Below, in pieces: positions 15,977 to 16,060 of a stretch of DNA of 16,060 bases; the first letter of the stretch is position 1, and each line of letters opens with the position of its first letter. The DNA is taken from contig CALJIH010000012.1 in NCBI GenBank assembly GCA_937974135.1, forward strand, positions 1 through 16,060, in the 5' to 3' direction. Source of the DNA: an uncultured Cocleimonas sp. GTDB taxonomy: Bacteria; Pseudomonadota; Gammaproteobacteria; Thiotrichales; Thiotrichaceae. The notes beneath the pieces were generated by a model, which saw only the letters and a program-made list of their open reading frames with translations, was not told where the DNA came from and did not search any database. Both the position numbers and the translations under genes were made by a program.

Positions 15977-16060
15977 CTAGAATTTATATTCAAAGAATGC
16001 TCGAACTTCAAACATTCTATCATCCTGATAAAGAGGATCTGTTAATCGAGAGCTATCATC
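15977..16060 (-). CDS. C-terminus of an outer-membrane beta-barrel protein, probably a TonB-dependent receptor (truncated by window edge)
   Basis: Only the last 27 codons and a TAG stop are inside the window. The tail reads MFEVRAFFEYKF at its end: alternating hydrophobic residues with a terminal Phe and aromatics at -1, -3 and -5. That is the beta-signal recognised by the BAM complex in the last strand of outer-membrane barrels, and the style is that of TonB-dependent receptors. The 62-nt gap to the large GH-like gene on the same strand suggests a carbohydrate uptake-and-use locus. Frame and stop are seen; the receptor identity is inferred from the tail and context. Confidence 0.55.
   Translation of the reverse strand, partial: DDSSRLTDPLYQDDRMFEVRAFFEYKF

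Overview
The window reads as a chromosomal segment of an AT-rich, probably marine, heterotrophic gammaproteobacterium. The Alteromonadales (Colwelliaceae-like) are my best guess. This rests on protein flavour, the Entner-Doudoroff gene set, a TonB-receptor-like C-terminus beside a large carbohydrate enzyme, and AT-rich spacers. No marker gene proves it.

Left part (1-3829): the window opens inside a Rieske-type oxygenase alpha subunit, followed by a canonical glyoxalase I (gloA). A strong bidirectional terminator (1106-1145) separates gloA from a convergent small secreted, fimbrial-subunit-like protein. Divergent from that is a PLP-dependent threonine aldolase, then a single-pass membrane protein whose N-terminus resembles an anti-sigma factor but lacks zinc ligands and has no sigma factor beside it.

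Middle part (3882-7560): a compact minus-strand operon encodes a complete Rieske oxygenase alpha subunit, a RidA/YjgF-family protein and a phosphotriesterase-homology metallohydrolase. A divergent GcvA-like LysR regulator faces it, with a 19-bp dyad in the shared promoter region. It looks like a regulated catabolic module (oxygenation, imine/enamine handling, hydrolysis), but its substrate cannot be read from the sequence.

Right part (7557-16060): a minus-strand carbohydrate locus. In transcription order it holds the last 27 codons of an outer-membrane beta-barrel protein (probably a TonB-dependent receptor), a 1165-residue GH94/GH149-like putative glycan phosphorylase, zwf, edd, eda and pgl. 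Together zwf, pgl, edd and eda convert glucose-6-phosphate to pyruvate and glyceraldehyde-3-phosphate. The inferred logic is glycan import, phosphorolysis to glucose-1-phosphate, then the Entner-Doudoroff pathway; the phosphoglucomutase needed in between is not in the window. A 67-nt near-perfect inverted repeat (8935-9001) sits between edd and eda, and a half-copy of its arm lies at 1069-1093, so it is a dispersed repeat. No tRNA, rRNA, CRISPR array or transposase gene was seen, and no gene-free stretch exceeds 300 bases.
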